64,000 nucleotides of DNA from Zygnema cylindricum (GCA_037447655.1 JBBHKE010002056.1:53250-117249), one strand, 5' to 3'; counted from the first letter of the stretch, positions 23,555-35,834 are shown. The notes: a model not told the origin generated them from the letters alone. Made by a program: numbers and translations.

Positions 23555-24075
23555 TCGCTGTACGATGTACGAAAACGTACGGAAACCGTCCCCTTAACCC
23601 TAACAATCCTTAAAAAAATCCTAAAAATGTACGGAAAACACACGGAAATGTACGTCACTGTACGGCATGTGTACCCTAAAAAACATAGGAGTACGGATAT
23701 TGTAAGGCAACTGTACTGTAATTTACCGGAATGTACAAAATGCACGGGAAGTACCCTAAACACCCTAAAATCCCCCCATCACTAACCCTAAAAGTACTGA
23801 AATATACGGACGCCGTACGTACATGTACGAAAAATGTAAGTCCGTACAGCTAAAATATACGGAAAAGTATGAAAATGTACCCTAACAATCTCAAAATAAT
23901 AACCGTCAAAAGTACGAAAAAATACGGACACTGTACGTAAATGTACGAATAATAGTTGGCTGTTTAACATAAATATTTGAGAAGGCACGAGAATGTACCC
24001 TAAAATTCCTCAAACACCTAAAAGTATTGAAATGTACGAAAATAGTACGCAAATGTACGAAAATGTACGGGTCAA
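23555..24075. repeat. Degenerate GTACGGAAA/TACCCTAAA repeat region
   Basis: Across about 520 bases, words of the type TGTACGGAAA, TGTACGAAAA and TACCCTAAAA recur every few tens of bases with heavy divergence. No exact unit length can be set by eye, and no coding content is visible. Confidence 0.55.
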
Positions 24076-24229
24076 TAGTCAGGTACGCATTTCATAACAT
24101 TTTTTTCATCGTTAAATGCGTATCGTGCGTAGTATTCGCTCCTTCGTTTCGTGCGTATTATGCGCACGGGACAACTATGCCCACAAACAAAATTGTGGTT
24201 CACAGATGTTCGATCGACGGAAATTTTCG

Positions 24230-24286
24230 TTCGACAATATGAAATTCGACAATACGAAATTCTACAATACGAAATTCGACAATACC
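24230..24286. repeat. 15-bp tandem repeat, about 3.8 units
   Basis: Units of TTCGACAATACGAAA, with single-base changes (TATGAAA in the first, TTCTAC in the third), run back to back. Confidence 0.9.
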
Positions 24287-25462
24287 AGCTAATTACGAAT
24301 CTGGGAGATGAGGATCCGACGGAGTTCAGGAAACCTCCTCCGCCAAAACGTTTTCGTGAAAACTGAGATAGCAAGTTTGAGTCGAAAAAGTTGACAAAAG
24401 TGGTTAATGAAGAAGAAATGGAAATTGAGGTTGGTATTTCTTCTGGGGTTCAGTCACATTGTCAAAATCAATCAAAGAAAGAGGATAGCAAACCAATTGC
24501 TTCGAAGAAAAAATGTGGGAGTTAAGTGAAGGAAGAAGAGAAACGGAAAGGGAAAAGGAAAAATAAAAGGTTAAGGAAAGAAAGAGAGGAATAAAAGAAA
24601 CTAGAAAAGAAAATGAAACTGGAAAGATACCAATAGTAGCCAAACCTATTTCTATAACTAGAGGACATACGGGATATCTTTCATTTGCCCAAAACTTTGT
24701 TAATTTTTTTTTGTTTTTAGGAAGTCAATCAAATGCTTATCTTTTCCGAAAACATTGTTGTGTTTTTTAGGCAGCTTGTGCGTTTTCTTTATGGAAAGAG
24801 AAATGTTTGGAGGGATATCTCTCATGTTGTCTTTTCACTTGAGGTTTTTTTTTTCCTTCCGGGCACAAAACGGTAGAGCGAATCACTCATACCCTTTGTA
24901 ATCATTATCCGTACTGTAGTTTTGGCGCCACTAGAAAAAAAGGGGTACGTCTCTTAACAGCGATAAAATCCGACGCCGAGGGAGGAGTGGCGAAGTATAT
25001 CCAATTGGACCCATTCCCCCATACGGACGTTTCGAACAATCATAATAGGAGGAGGAGGAGACTGGTTTGAACCGATCCAAATTTTCAAGAAAAAGAGCAA
25101 AAACTAAAAAGGGTTTCATTGATTGAAGAATCATAGGGAAGTAAAAATCTCTTTAAATAGGTACATTGATTTGGCTTTTTGCAGAAAATTGCCTTCACAA
25201 AACTACCAATCCTTCTTGAAATCACCAGTATTTTATGAAATCGCGAATCTTTTACAACACTACAGTAGAGTACAATACTATTCCTGTACAAAATTGAAAA
25301 TTGCCTGTCTTTTACGGAATCGTTCGTATTTTACAAAAATTGCCGAGTTTTTACAAAATTTGCAATCCTCTGCTGAATTACCAATCCGTTGAACCGATGC
25401 AAAAATGCCATGTGATGTGATTTGGTGACGTGGTGTGAAGCGATGAAAGTTCAGATATATTG
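24287..25462. other. No gene seen
   Basis: AT-rich sequence. A + strand stretch of Lys/Glu codons near 24380-24640 looks like decayed coding or low complexity but has no domain. Between 25190 and 25385 the phrase TTTTACAAAAT recurs loosely. Confidence 0.5.
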
Positions 25463-25625
25463 AAATCAAATCTGACACGGTGCTGTAGTAACGGTATTCA
25501 TTTCCCAAATCTTAGGGAACGCGAAAAAGCGTCGCAAATCTGACATGGTAGTACACTATTCATTTCGCAAATCGTAGGGAACGCCACAAATCGTAATTAT
25601 TGGCTTATTCATACGCCGTACATTA
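25463..25625. repeat. Short tandem array, left member of a direct-repeat pair
   Basis: About two units of a roughly 65-bp sequence containing CGCAAATCTGACAC, CTATTCATTTCGCAAATC and AGGGAACGC. It ends with AATCGTAATTATTGGC and then TTATTCATACGCCGTACATT, which also closes the array at 30029-30296. Confidence 0.8.
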
Positions 25626-25712
25626 TTGCAAAGTGCTAATTACGCATTTTATACTGTGTTTCCACAAATATATCATATTATTGTGTCAATGTCATACGGC
25701 ATGTAGTAATAA

Positions 25713-26533
25713 GGGTAACCTTCCATCAGGCGTTCCCAGTAATTGTACGATCACGTTTACTGGCAGTGATAATTGTAACACCCTTCCATCAGGTCGTGCC
25801 ACGATCACGTTTACTACCAGTGATAATTGTAACACCCTTCCATCAGATCGTGCCAGTGAATGAGGTGTTAGATTGCGATTGGTACCACGTAGGACCTGTT
25901 GAGCCGCCCGGGAATAATCATCATTTCCAAAAGGACAAAATCGCAACTGCGTATGTGTACGGGCGGACGCCGATTAAAATATCTAGTAGCGTCACGCTAA
26001 TGTACAATCTGAACGTTCTTACGGTTGTTGTGGTATCAACGGCCACGAAAACCGTTGCAAAATTAAAGTTTGTACAAATGTCCAAGGATGTACCATTTGT
26101 ACGTGAATCGCTGTATCACACATTTATGAAGGAGACGTCACAGGATGTCTTACAACCAAGTTTTTTTTGTCGTCGAACAGGCTGGCTTTTATGTCACACG
26201 GTACACTCCAATTGCCACATGTAAGTTTATTGCTTCACGTCTGTCGTGGATCGACTCTGACTTTACAAGTGGAACAAAACACGCGTCCAGTAATCACAAA
26301 CTCTCCTCCCAAGGACAGTCGGAGGAGACTAGCTACGTACTGGAAACAAGAAGCGTTTGCGTCGAAAATTGAAAATCGGAGGGTGGTAGTTTTCTCCAAG
26401 AAGTCTGGAGAATCTCAACGAATTTTTAGTAAACATCTTTAGTAAATAAAAAAAAAAAAAACAGTACGGCCTAGTACGGAACGGTACTTTCTCCAGTAAA
26501 CAACCCCACTTTTCGCCTAATGGAAGGTTACCC
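25713..26533. mobile_element. PIF/Harbinger-like non-autonomous element, TAA target duplication
   Basis: The left end GGGTAACCTTCCATCAGGCG and the right end CGCCTAATGGAAGGTTACCC are inverted repeats with one difference over 20 bp. Both are flanked by TAA (25710-25712 and 26534-26536). A 3-bp TWA target duplication is the hallmark of the PIF/Harbinger group. The 821-bp interior has only short open frames. It includes a 54-bp tandem repeat at 25747-25854. Confidence 0.82.
25747..25854. repeat. 54-bp tandem duplication inside the TAA element
   Basis: Two units (25747-25800 and 25801-25854) that begin ACGATCACGTTTACT and end CATCAG(G/A)TCGTGCC with few differences. The unit end repeats part of the element's terminal sequence CTTCCATCAG. 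Confidence 0.9.
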
Positions 26534-26701
26534 TAAGTGGTTAATAAATCAGTGTAAATCAAACTATTACGTCAATTTCCCACGACTAGTCTTAATTTTT
26601 GGCGCACTCACATGTGTCAAACAATAAATGGATAAATTGAATTGCTATTTAAGTTAGAGAAACTCGACCACAATTTAAACAAAACTTAGTCATACACTAA
26701 A

Positions 26702-28809
26702 ATGGATAAAAACATCCTCGCTTCCCTTAAAACTACAATCCAAAACGAACTTCGAAAATAAAAAAATGGTGAAATTGCTCAGTATTACCTTGTGAAAGAA
26801 AGCAGGGCCACTTCAAATTGTTGGAAAAAAATTGAGCACGTCTATGAAGTTAGAACATCAAACAAATATATGGTAAAGGGGGCAGGTTTTGTGGCTTGTA
26901 ATACATGTTTCATAGTTTATCAATACAAGTCAGCAAAAGGTACTTCAATAATCAATACTCACACATGTTTAGATTTGGCCGACATGGACAATTCAAGAGG
27001 ACTTCTTCGTAATTTTCTTTCAAAAACGGAGGCGAAAACGAGTGATCGAAAAAAAATTGCGAAAATGGTGGCGTTGATGTGTTGTGAGGACCTTCAACCA
27101 TTTTCGATAGTCGACGGTTCACGTATGATTTATTTTAAATTCTATTTAAGATGGCTTGAGTGTAAATGTCATTATAACTTGTTTTGTTCATAAATTTATA
27201 AATTTGAGCTTAGTTTGTCATGATATTGTTTTTTATTTGTCTTTCAATAAAAAAAATCATTTCGGTAGAAACCTTCTTTATTGATCATAGTCAGTAATTG
27301 TATGATATTTTCTTATTGTTTTTTTCCCCAGGTTTTCAAGCATTTTGTCAAGCATTGTTTGATGTTGGTGTTTCGTCCAACAAAAGTGTTGACATCGACC
27401 AACTACTCGCGTCCATCAATATTGTAAAAAACTACATTATATCTTCTGCGAAAGATATTCGTAGTTTGATCAGTAACCGCTCATTTTATTGACAAAGAAT
27501 TTAAACTTCATGCACGGACGCTTCAAGTCGATCATTTTCCGGAGGAAAAATACACTGCGGAAAATGTTTTAACGACTTTTAAAAATTGTTTGATCAATTT
27601 TGAAATGTCCAGTTTTCATCGCTGCGTTGTCATGACTGATAGTGGCTCTAACATGTGTGCGACTGAAGGTCTACCGAGTATGTTTACTTGGATACCTTGC
27701 GCGGACCATAAAATTGCAACAATTGTGACAACGATCTTGAATAAGAGCGGAACTTCCAAAAAAGGCAAATACGATGTGGAAGTTCCTTGATTTTTTTTAT
27801 CTAATTGACGCGTGTAAATCATTGGTCACGTTTTTCAAACAGAGTAATTTACAAAATCTTTTGAAAAACACTTTAAAACAAGAAAACGCAACGCGGTGGA
27901 ATTCTTTGCTCCGAATGCTTAAGAGTATTTATGATGCATTCAATGAGATAGGACCAATCGCTCAAGCAAAAAATAAATTGATACTTTTTGCTTGTATCGA
28001 TAAGACTCACCTTACCGAACTTATACGATTTTTGGAAAGGTTTCAAGAAGCGACCCTAAAATTGGAAAAATTCAAAGAACCAACTTTACATTTGGTTTTG
28101 TTTGAACTATCGTCTCTCCATAACCATTGTAAGATAAGAAAAACATCTTAGAATGCCGGTGAAAAAGAATGCCCCTCCGATTCGCTAAACTTGTAAAAAT
28201 TGAAACAACTTTTTGTGAAATTTGCACCACCGAAGTGGGGCCTTCATGAGTATCATATTGTCGCGGCTCTCTTAGATCCTCGACAAAAACAAAAGCTTGA
28301 AATAATTGGGGTATCAAAAATCGAAATTGAAAGCGCAAGGGTCAAACTTCGAGAACTCGCAAACGACCTCGATGATGACGTTGATTTTGGTAGTCCTCAA
28401 CGTATCACAAAAAAAACGAAAAACATCGCAAAGTAAAGATGGTTTCCACAATTTTTTTGGTGAGAGCGATGAGGAAAATGAGGTTCTTATTACCAATGAC
28501 AAAAAAATGCTCGTTAACGACGAAAAGAAACGTTGTTTTTATTTAAAATTAACCAACGAAGAAAGATTGAACTTTAACATACTTGAATGGTGGAAAAAGA
28601 AATCATATGTACGTGCGAAAGATGGAGAATTTCTTATTCTAGCCGGTGTTGCTAGATGTATTCTAGCTATTCCGGCTTTTAGCTCCATGTCAAAATGCAA
28701 TTTTTCGGATGTCGGGAACACGATAATAAAGAAGAAGAGCTCACTAACTGCTTCAATTGTTAGTGATCTTTTGTGTGTTAGATCCAACCGAGATCTTTTA
28801 AATGCATAG
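26702..28809 (+). pseudogene. Decayed Hermes-like hAT transposase with BED zinc finger
   Basis: An ATG at 26702 is followed by an in-frame TAA after 19 codons. The same frame then gives a BED finger (CWKKIEHVYE, FVACNTC, then SIINTHTC) and the hAT start KMVALMCCEDLQPFSIVDG. A phase-consistent intron (27123-27331) joins DGSR to FQAFCQALFDVGV. A frame break follows ISNRS near 27480. Later pieces include VVMTDSGSNM, TRWNSLLRMLKS and the C-terminal hATC dimerisation region (LEWWKKKS, ILAIPAFSSMSKCNFS) ending at 28809. Order and content are clear; several stops and shifts make it inactive. I could not find matching terminal inverted repeats for this copy. Confidence 0.85.
27123..27331 (+). other. 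Probable intron within the hAT transposase pseudogene
   Basis: Donor C|GTATGA and acceptor TTTTCCCCAG|GT bracket 209 AT-rich bases. Joining makes an Arg codon and restores the DG-xx-FQAxCQ motif that is continuous in Hermes-like transposases. Confidence 0.65.
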
Positions 28810-30028
28810 TTTTTTACTTTGTTTTGTTTTGTAATTATTGTTATTTTTTTAGTATTAGTTATCATATTTTTTTTCCTTTGAAATTTTTGTTGTATTTCAC
28901 AATTTTTCTAGTGTTATTTTGTTTTTTTTTTTTAAACTGAATTGCTTATTTTTATCAAGTTACCAAAGCGTCGTATGTATACCAAATTTAGATTTATAGA
29001 TTTTTGTGTAGTTTTAAGTTTGAGGTTGAGAATTTGTACAATAGAGTCGAAAATAGAACGAGGTTGTTATTTGTTTATTTTCTGTATTTGATGCTACAAA
29101 ATATTTTTTGTTTTTTTTTGCTCATCACAATGTGTTTTTTGTCAATTGATTTTTTATGTGAAAACTATGATTTTTTTTTAAACATACATAATTGAAAATT
29201 TACCTTTTTTACATAATTCGTAACATAGTATCGTAGTCGAAAAAAAAACCGTCCTAAAATTGTAGCGAAAAAATTAGATTTGCGAGAGAATAAACATTAA
29301 TATAAGGGTTTAAGCATTAATATAAGAATTACACGCAAAATCAGGAACAAATCCCTCGAAAGAGGATCCCTCGAAAGAGGTGATTGTCGAGGAAAAAAAT
29401 TATTCGTAAAAGGAGATTGCAAAAAGACAAAATAGTAAAAAAAAGAGGTACACGAGCTGTTTTTTTGCAAAGGGAGATGTACCACTACACCACTCATTGT
29501 TATCAGTATTAATAAGTCGCTACTACCTATAGCCAAAAATCACAAAATATAGTTAACAACATTATTTAAATACGTGGACTATAACCTGCCACGTCTCCTT
29601 GCATTAAATAGTATTATTAATCATAATTTTCCATTTACACTACACTGCGAATCGTAATTAGCGTTATTAACGCTAATTCCGTCACCACGAATTTTGACCC
29701 AAAAACCTTAAAAAGAGTAAATAACTCTACATTTATCTTTACATTATTCAAGGAACTCTTTGAATCAGCGTTAACAACTCTAGTATAGTGCCATTTTAAA
29801 TAGCGTGGCTAACGTACAAAACTGTACTGTATTAACGAAAAAAATACAAAAAATGATTTAATACATGTCGTTATGATGTACCTGCGTTTTCACAAACCGT
29901 ATAGTGCAAACGTCATAATGACGTGAAACTGTACGTTTTGACAGAATGGGTTTTTACAAACCGCGTAGTGAAAACGTCATAATACTTTGTACTATTTGGT
30001 ATCGTGGAAGTACGTGACATCATGATTA
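28810..30028. other. AT-rich stretch, no gene seen
   Basis: Long T runs between 28840 and 29190, then a short CCTCGAAAGAGG duplication near 29355-29380. Two related 34-base phrases containing ACAAACCG and GTCATAAT lie near 29890-29925 and 29953-29985. A TACACTGCGAATCGTAATTAG phrase near 29640 resembles the end of the TIR element at 35757-38044. Confidence 0.5.
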
Positions 30029-30296
30029 GCGTCGCAAATCTGACACGGTACTGTAGTAACGCTATTCATTTCGCAAATCATAGGGAACGTGACAAAGCGT
30101 CGCAAATCTGACACGTTACTGTAGTACGCTATTCATTTAGCAAATCACACGTTACTGTAGTACGCTATTCATTTAGCAAATCACAGGGAACGCGACAAAG
30201 CGTCGCAAATCTGACACGGTAGTAACACTAATCATTTCGCAAATCTTAGGGAATGCGACAAATCGTAATTATTGGCTTATTCATACGTCGTACATT
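30029..30296. repeat. Tandem array of a roughly 68-bp unit, right member of the direct-repeat pair
   Basis: About four complete or partial units beginning GCGTCGCAAATCTGACAC and containing TTCATTT(C/A)GCAAATC. A 51-bp sub-block is duplicated at about 30098-30199. The terminal sequence is nearly the same as that of the array at 25463-25625, so the transposase remnant and the TAA element lie between two direct copies. Confidence 0.8.
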
Positions 30297-30507
30297 GGTT
30301 AATTTTGTACTTTTTCGGTTACGGGCGGGCACGATTAGTCGCGAGAAATCGAGATTCGATTAATTTTTATTCTCGTAAACGCCGGTCGGTTGACTGTTAA
30401 CAATTTTGGAGCGTGACATAACCCGGTCGGGCGTCGGTTACTCAGATTTTGAAAAAAAAAAAACGGTCGGTTTCGGTTATGTAAAATTTTGACTTTTGCG
30501 ACCTCTG
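30297..30507. mobile_element. Truncated inverted copy of the hAT-type miniature element
   Basis: In reverse orientation it matches the left part of the copy at 22606. It ends GACTTTTGCGACCTCTG, the complement of the CAGAGGT(T/C)GCAAAAG terminus. The other end is missing, cut at the tandem array. Confidence 0.75.
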
Positions 30508-32270
30508 ATGCACGCCATGTGTCGATATTCTGGCGATGTGCATATTATTGATATGATGCCACGATACTCGCACGACGCATCGTTCACGCAACGTGTCAAT
30601 AGTCACGTGTTGTGCCAAAATTTACCTGTGATGTTCATATTCACGTTAAGGTTGAATTGTCATGCTAATTGATTCATTGGCCTGCCTCCTCTTGGGTATT
30701 GCCATATTTTGCTCTATCATACCAATGCAACGGAATTTCCTGTTTTAATGTAAAAAAATACATAACACATTTCCCTGTTTGGGAGTGGGGGATTTTCGCT
30801 TTTCTCAATCGTTGTTGCAAATCAATTATGTAGAGAATTAAAATGTGAAGGGAGTTTCGACCCTAAAAAGTGTGGATATTCTTCAATGAATGGAAACAGG
30901 CGAGCAACCCCACCATAAATAAGAGCGTGTTCAGCCAGTAACCAGTTCAGGCGGATACCAGAGCTTTCCTCTGCTAAAATCACAATATCAACAATAGTAA
31001 GCTGCTTTAAAAAACGCACTAAGACAGCGAAAGCAGCTGCTTTAAGAATCCAGGACAATGAAAGAAAACAGGCACCAAAACACAAAAGAAAAGGGACGCC
31101 AAATCACAACATGGGAAACACTGCAGCTTCATCCTAATCTGAAGACTTGCAAAGTAAATTGTGAGTGTCTCTGTTAAAGCATACAACTTAGCTCAAAAAC
31201 ACAATATCTATGCGCATGCTCACAAAGTTGAACCTCTTAACCACCACAACCAGCCACAAACAATTGAGGCAAACAACAGCATTCTCCTATCGAATATTAA
31301 TTGCATTTCACAAAAACCCATCAGCTACAGACAAAAAACAACTTAAGAAATTAATTCCAGACATCCACACTCTTGTGGGAAACAAGACGAGTAGCTTAAG
31401 GTCAGGATATTTCACATAAACAAAGATGAAAGAACCGTGACGAGTCAGGAGTCCGCATTACAGAGTAAATCCTGACGGTTTTCGAGGACCTCTAACGAAG
31501 GAAAGAAAATTTTAGGCCCTAATGAAGGATGACATTCAACATCAGATTATAACTACAACAAACATGTCCACCAAAACTGCTCAATATCAGACGCCGCCGC
31601 CCTATTTAGACCTTCACTTTAAAGCTTTAGACGTTTAGATCTTTCTTTGAGAACTAGCCTAACTCTACCAGAGCTGTCTTGAAAGCGTGCTGTCTACCAC
31701 TGGCCTCTATCGTCTCTCTCTCTCTCTCCCTCTTTCTCTCTCTCTCTTTCTCTCTCACACACTCTGTCTCTCACACGCTCTTTCTCTCTTCTCTCTCCCT
31801 CTCACTCTCCCTTGCCACCATGTTTGAGACCAATCCATCACCCCACGAAAAGTTCCCGGCAAAGTCAGTTTGAATAAGGATTCTCCCTACAACAGTGCAT
31901 AGTCGAGCCAATTGATAACCAGGGTGGTGCAGTAGTTGCCATCCTTATCCAGCTATCCCTCCATCAGTCCTGTGACAACGTGTATTTACACTAACAGACC
32001 TTTGAAATAATCAAACAACAGAATTTTGACATGGACATTCCTATTAAATCGACCAAAGGCCTACCTGCTAATCTCCAGCTACCTGCTATTGAAAATACAC
32101 CCTAAAGGGAGGGCATACTAAGCCCTTCCTCTACATGTTCGTTTTTGCTTTGCACCTTTCATCCAATTTGTGTACATACCAGAAGAAAAGGGGAAGAAAA
32201 AAGGGACCCTCAGTAGTTAAGGCAGTGTTAACCCCGCTTAAGCCGTTCAAACCTTGATTGATTTTCCATT
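30508..32270. other. No gene seen; CT microsatellite
   Basis: No coding sequence is recognised on either strand. A pyrimidine tract of CT dinucleotides with CA and TTT interruptions runs from about 31708 to 31812. The right part (31900-32270) lies downstream of the kinase gene on the minus strand and probably includes its 3' UTR. Confidence 0.5.
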
Positions 32271-34509
32271 CTACTCATCCTTCTCAATCTTTTCTAGGTT
32301 TTCAACCACTTTGTCCATTTCCGGCCGCCTTGTTGGATCATCATGAATACAGTATTTAGCCAGGATTGCCATTTTGAACATCCCAGGTTTGGAAAAACTG
32401 TCGCCTAATCGAGGGTCTGTAAAAAGACGGAAGTCGGGCCTTCTCTCTGCCAAATGTGGCCTCATAAATGCAGCGAGACTGATTGTTCCCGCATCATTCA
32501 TGGACGGTCTTCCCGTTATGAGCTCCAACAACATAACTCCGAAGGCAAAAGTGTCACTTTTTGCCGTCAATCGGCCTGTCTTCTCCAACCCCTTGCACTT
32601 GTCAGAATCCATGTCTTGTATGCTTCTCCATGTCTCTTCCGTACAATGTACTTACTGCCAAACGAAAATTCAACAAGGACTTGCTTGGAACAACCTAAAT
32701 GCATTACCTGGTCTAACTGCCAAACTTTGAAATCATACTCAGAATTAGTTTAGTCTCATTTTAATAATACAACTTATTCTGCATATTTCCGGCAAAAAAC
32801 CGCGTCGGATAGTCCTCTTCCCATGATATAAAAAAAAAGCACCACCCACCTGTTTCCATATATGTTGGATCCAAATAACCCAAGGTCCCAAGTACACGTG
32901 TAGAGACATGTGTTTTATCGCCTGCTGGTCCCGCCTTTGCCAGACCAAAGTCTGTCACACGGACTTGATAGCCCTGCATATTGGATTGCAAGAAAAACTG
33001 TAATAAGCTCTCATATAGAACATCAAATAACCTTCAGAAAACATGGGCAAAATTGGGCATCAAATAGGCGCAATTAACATCCTAATTCACCTCGGCGAGT
33101 AAGACGTTGCTAGTTTTAAAATCGCGATGAATAACATTGTTCTTATGGAGGAAGGCAAGTCCTCTAGCAGCTCCCAAAGCAACTTCCACACGAAGTTCCC
33201 AATCCAATGGGCATTTTGTACCTGTAGAGAAAAGTAGTATTATTACAACTTAAGGCCTGTTTCCATAAAAAAATGCCTACACATTATGCCAATCAAAGAA
33301 GTAAACAACAAGCAAAGATCTTCAAGTTAAAAGATATGCTGAAGACAAATTTGAGCCAATGTCCGCAAAGTTGAGTGTAAAAACATAAAAAAGCTTGCCT
33401 AGGTGGTTAGTTGCAAAATCCCTGGAAAGTAAAGTTAAATCAAGAGCCAATAATGCTTTCAATTTTCAACCATTTCCTGTAAAGTTACTCCATGACTTTA
33501 GAGAATTCGTTTTCTTTTTTTCTATTCAAAAACAAAAGCCGCAAGGTTCTCACTGTGAAAGAGAGTGTCTTCCAAGCTCCCATGAGGGCAGAGTTCGTAA
33601 ACCAAACATTGCTGATTCTTTTCATTACAATATCCAGCCAAGCTCACAAGATTGGGATGCTGCAGTTTGTTAAGAAGCAAAACCTCTGCCTGCAACAATA
33701 AATGCAACCAAAGACATGTTGGTTCTTTGAGACAGTGAGGCAAAAACCTGTAGAAGTAGAAAACTCGCGTTGATTGTTTCCACACAAAAACAAAAATAAC
33801 ATTCAGTTAATTTCAAAATGAAGATCGTACTCTGTAAAAATAAGAAAATGACAGTAAAGGTAGCCATTAACAAACTAACGAACTAACTGCTCAGAAACAA
33901 ACATGTTGCCATGGCTGCGTTGATTATCTTCATGCACTCACAGTCCTAATTTCATTCACAACACCGGCAAAAGGTTTTGCTGCATCGCTCCACACCCCAG
34001 CTAAGCGATATCAAAATATGTACAAGAGGAAAAATAGCAATTTGATACAAACAGGGCAGAAAATCTGCATAATCAATATAAAAAAAGCATTCTTGCCTTA
34101 CAACTCCTTTAGATTGGTCAAGGGACTGAGCCAGCCAGACCAAAATTCTTTAACAGAACGGAGCAGACATAAACTGGTGACTAAAAAGTCCAGAGATCAC
34201 AACCTAGATTGACAAGAACCTTAGAGAAATTTTGTAAAAAGCCTACCAGCCATTCATGGTATCCTTGAAAACTCTCAGGATCGAGTTTCTTCACAGCCAC
34301 TTGGATTCTTGGAGTGTCAGTTTTTACTCCCCACATGGACTTTGGAGCTGCCGGGTCCACCAATACGCCCTTGTACACCTTCCCAAAACTCCCTTCTCCC
34401 AAGAGATTTTCTTCCGAAAAGCCATTTGTGGCCTTCTGAAGGTCTTTAAATTTTATGCTGACACCTGGGAGACTCCTTGCCTTCTCCAGTTTGCTTCTCA
34501 ACATGCTCC
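32271..34509 (-). CDS. Receptor-like protein kinase, kinase domain (5 exons, 5' end unresolved)
   Basis: Reading the minus strand, exons are 34247-34504 (or a few bases further 5'), 33554-33689, 33091-33221, 32850-32973 and 32271-32575. All introns are GT-AG, phases match, and the five total 318 codons including stop. Motifs in order: [20 protein letters not shown] (glycine loop), VAVKKL (ATP lysine), HEWLAEV (helix C Glu), [21 protein letters not shown] (catalytic loop), [33 protein letters not shown] and DDPTRRPEM. This is the plant RLK/Pelle type, with HRDFK as in RLCK-VII relatives. The usual Glu of the PE pair after GYLD is Thr here. An AG just upstream of the first Met (about 34510) suggests an earlier exon. 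Role: membrane-associated Ser/Thr signalling, ligand unknown. Confidence 0.87.
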
Positions 34510-35756
34510 TGCGCCGTCACAGATGCCACAAGAGATAACTTAGCAGCTAAGAAAGTGTGACAGTTGTCACAACGTTAGTTACAACCAGAGGAAACAAAAG
34601 GGAAGACAAATGCAGTTTCTACGTGATCAAAAAAAGTTCGGGATAACTAGAAAAAATAGTCTCTCGGAAGGTCGACTGGAAACAACGAAGATCAATGATA
34701 AAAGATGATAGAACAACAATAAAAACAGACACATAGCAATGCAAATACATCCGACTGTGAGGTACTTAGTCACCAAAAAACCTAAAAAAATATTGAAACT
34801 GACATCCATAACTGCATTCCTGCAGACAGCCAGCCAGTGACTGCCTGTCTGACGGTAATGAAACACTTCTAGTCATTTGTCATTGCAGAGAGAGAATACA
34901 ACACAGCTTCACTTCATATACTGAACACTCTGGAAGATTCAAAAATAAATGTGCATAATTTAATGGACTCAAACATACGAAAAAAAGCTACTGAAATCCT
35001 TTACAAGAAAAAAAACAAACAGCTATGGCAACTAGCCTTCCCTTTCTATTATTGTCGTAACCTTACCAGAGGAGCACCGGACCTCTCCAAGGTACTGACG
35101 AATATGCCAGTAGAGACAGGTGGCGTATTCAGAATATGAAAACGAATGAAAAAACAAAAGAATAAGGATGAAAAGCAGATGTGCTGTAATAAGAATTGAG
35201 TCCAGAACTAGAACAAAATAACTCTCCCGGTAAGACAAATTCCCGTTGATCATAGGTTGAAATGAATTGCCACGGACTGAAAGAAGGTGGCAGTCAATTG
35301 GGTTGAGATCCTCCTGGAGAACTGTACGGATATAGCACAATCTGTGCACCATATCATCGCGCCGTACAATGGCCGCAAATGTGAATGAAGTCACCGACGG
35401 CTGAGGATTGCCGCAATAGGTCTGCCGTACGATAGCCGTCAGGCCTGCCTATCGGGCTGGCCGTCCTATAGGCTACGGCCTCCACGGAGAATATGATGGA
35501 AATCTGCGAAACTACACACATGGAAGCTTCTCAAGGTACAAAAGATGGTCCTGAAAGCTTTTTTCCTGCAAGGAACTACGGCACAAGTACCAGGAATCGA
35601 CTCTTTCACAGAACTGCCTTGTTACTGTTGTAAGGACTAGGAATTCCCGTAAATATTCGTTCACACAGTTCACGTGGACCCTGTTGCAACTGCACTGTAA
35701 CACTGCCTGTTAGCAGCGTTAAAGGATTATCAGCGTTAATGCGAAGGCAGAATATA
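34510..35756 (-). other. Possible 5' exons of the kinase gene, unresolved
   Basis: On the minus strand at about 34672-34788 there is a run of about 38 hydrophobic residues (VTKYLTVGCICIAMCLFLLL and onward) that could be the membrane helix of the receptor. Another open stretch at 35032-35394 has a second hydrophobic run. I could not find splice junctions that join either to the kinase exons in phase. The GC-richer stretch at 35395-35480 might be a 5' UTR. Confidence 0.3.
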
Positions 35757-35834
35757 TAGTACACCGTGAATCGCTGATAGTGTTGAAAAAGAATTAGCGT
35801 AGCCGCTAATTTAGTATTACTAACGTATCGGGGT

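Noticed and set aside
25463-30296. Arrays at both sides read as LTRs of a retrotransposon
   Set aside because: They are short tandem units without TG..CA borders, primer site or polypurine tract; the enclosed protein is a DNA transposase.
22606-30507. One large autonomous hAT element from the TAGAGG end at 22606 to the CCTCTG end at 30507, enclosing the transposase
   Set aside because: The outer flanks (CCCCTCAG and ATGCACGC) do not match, and 22606-23071 already has its own right end.
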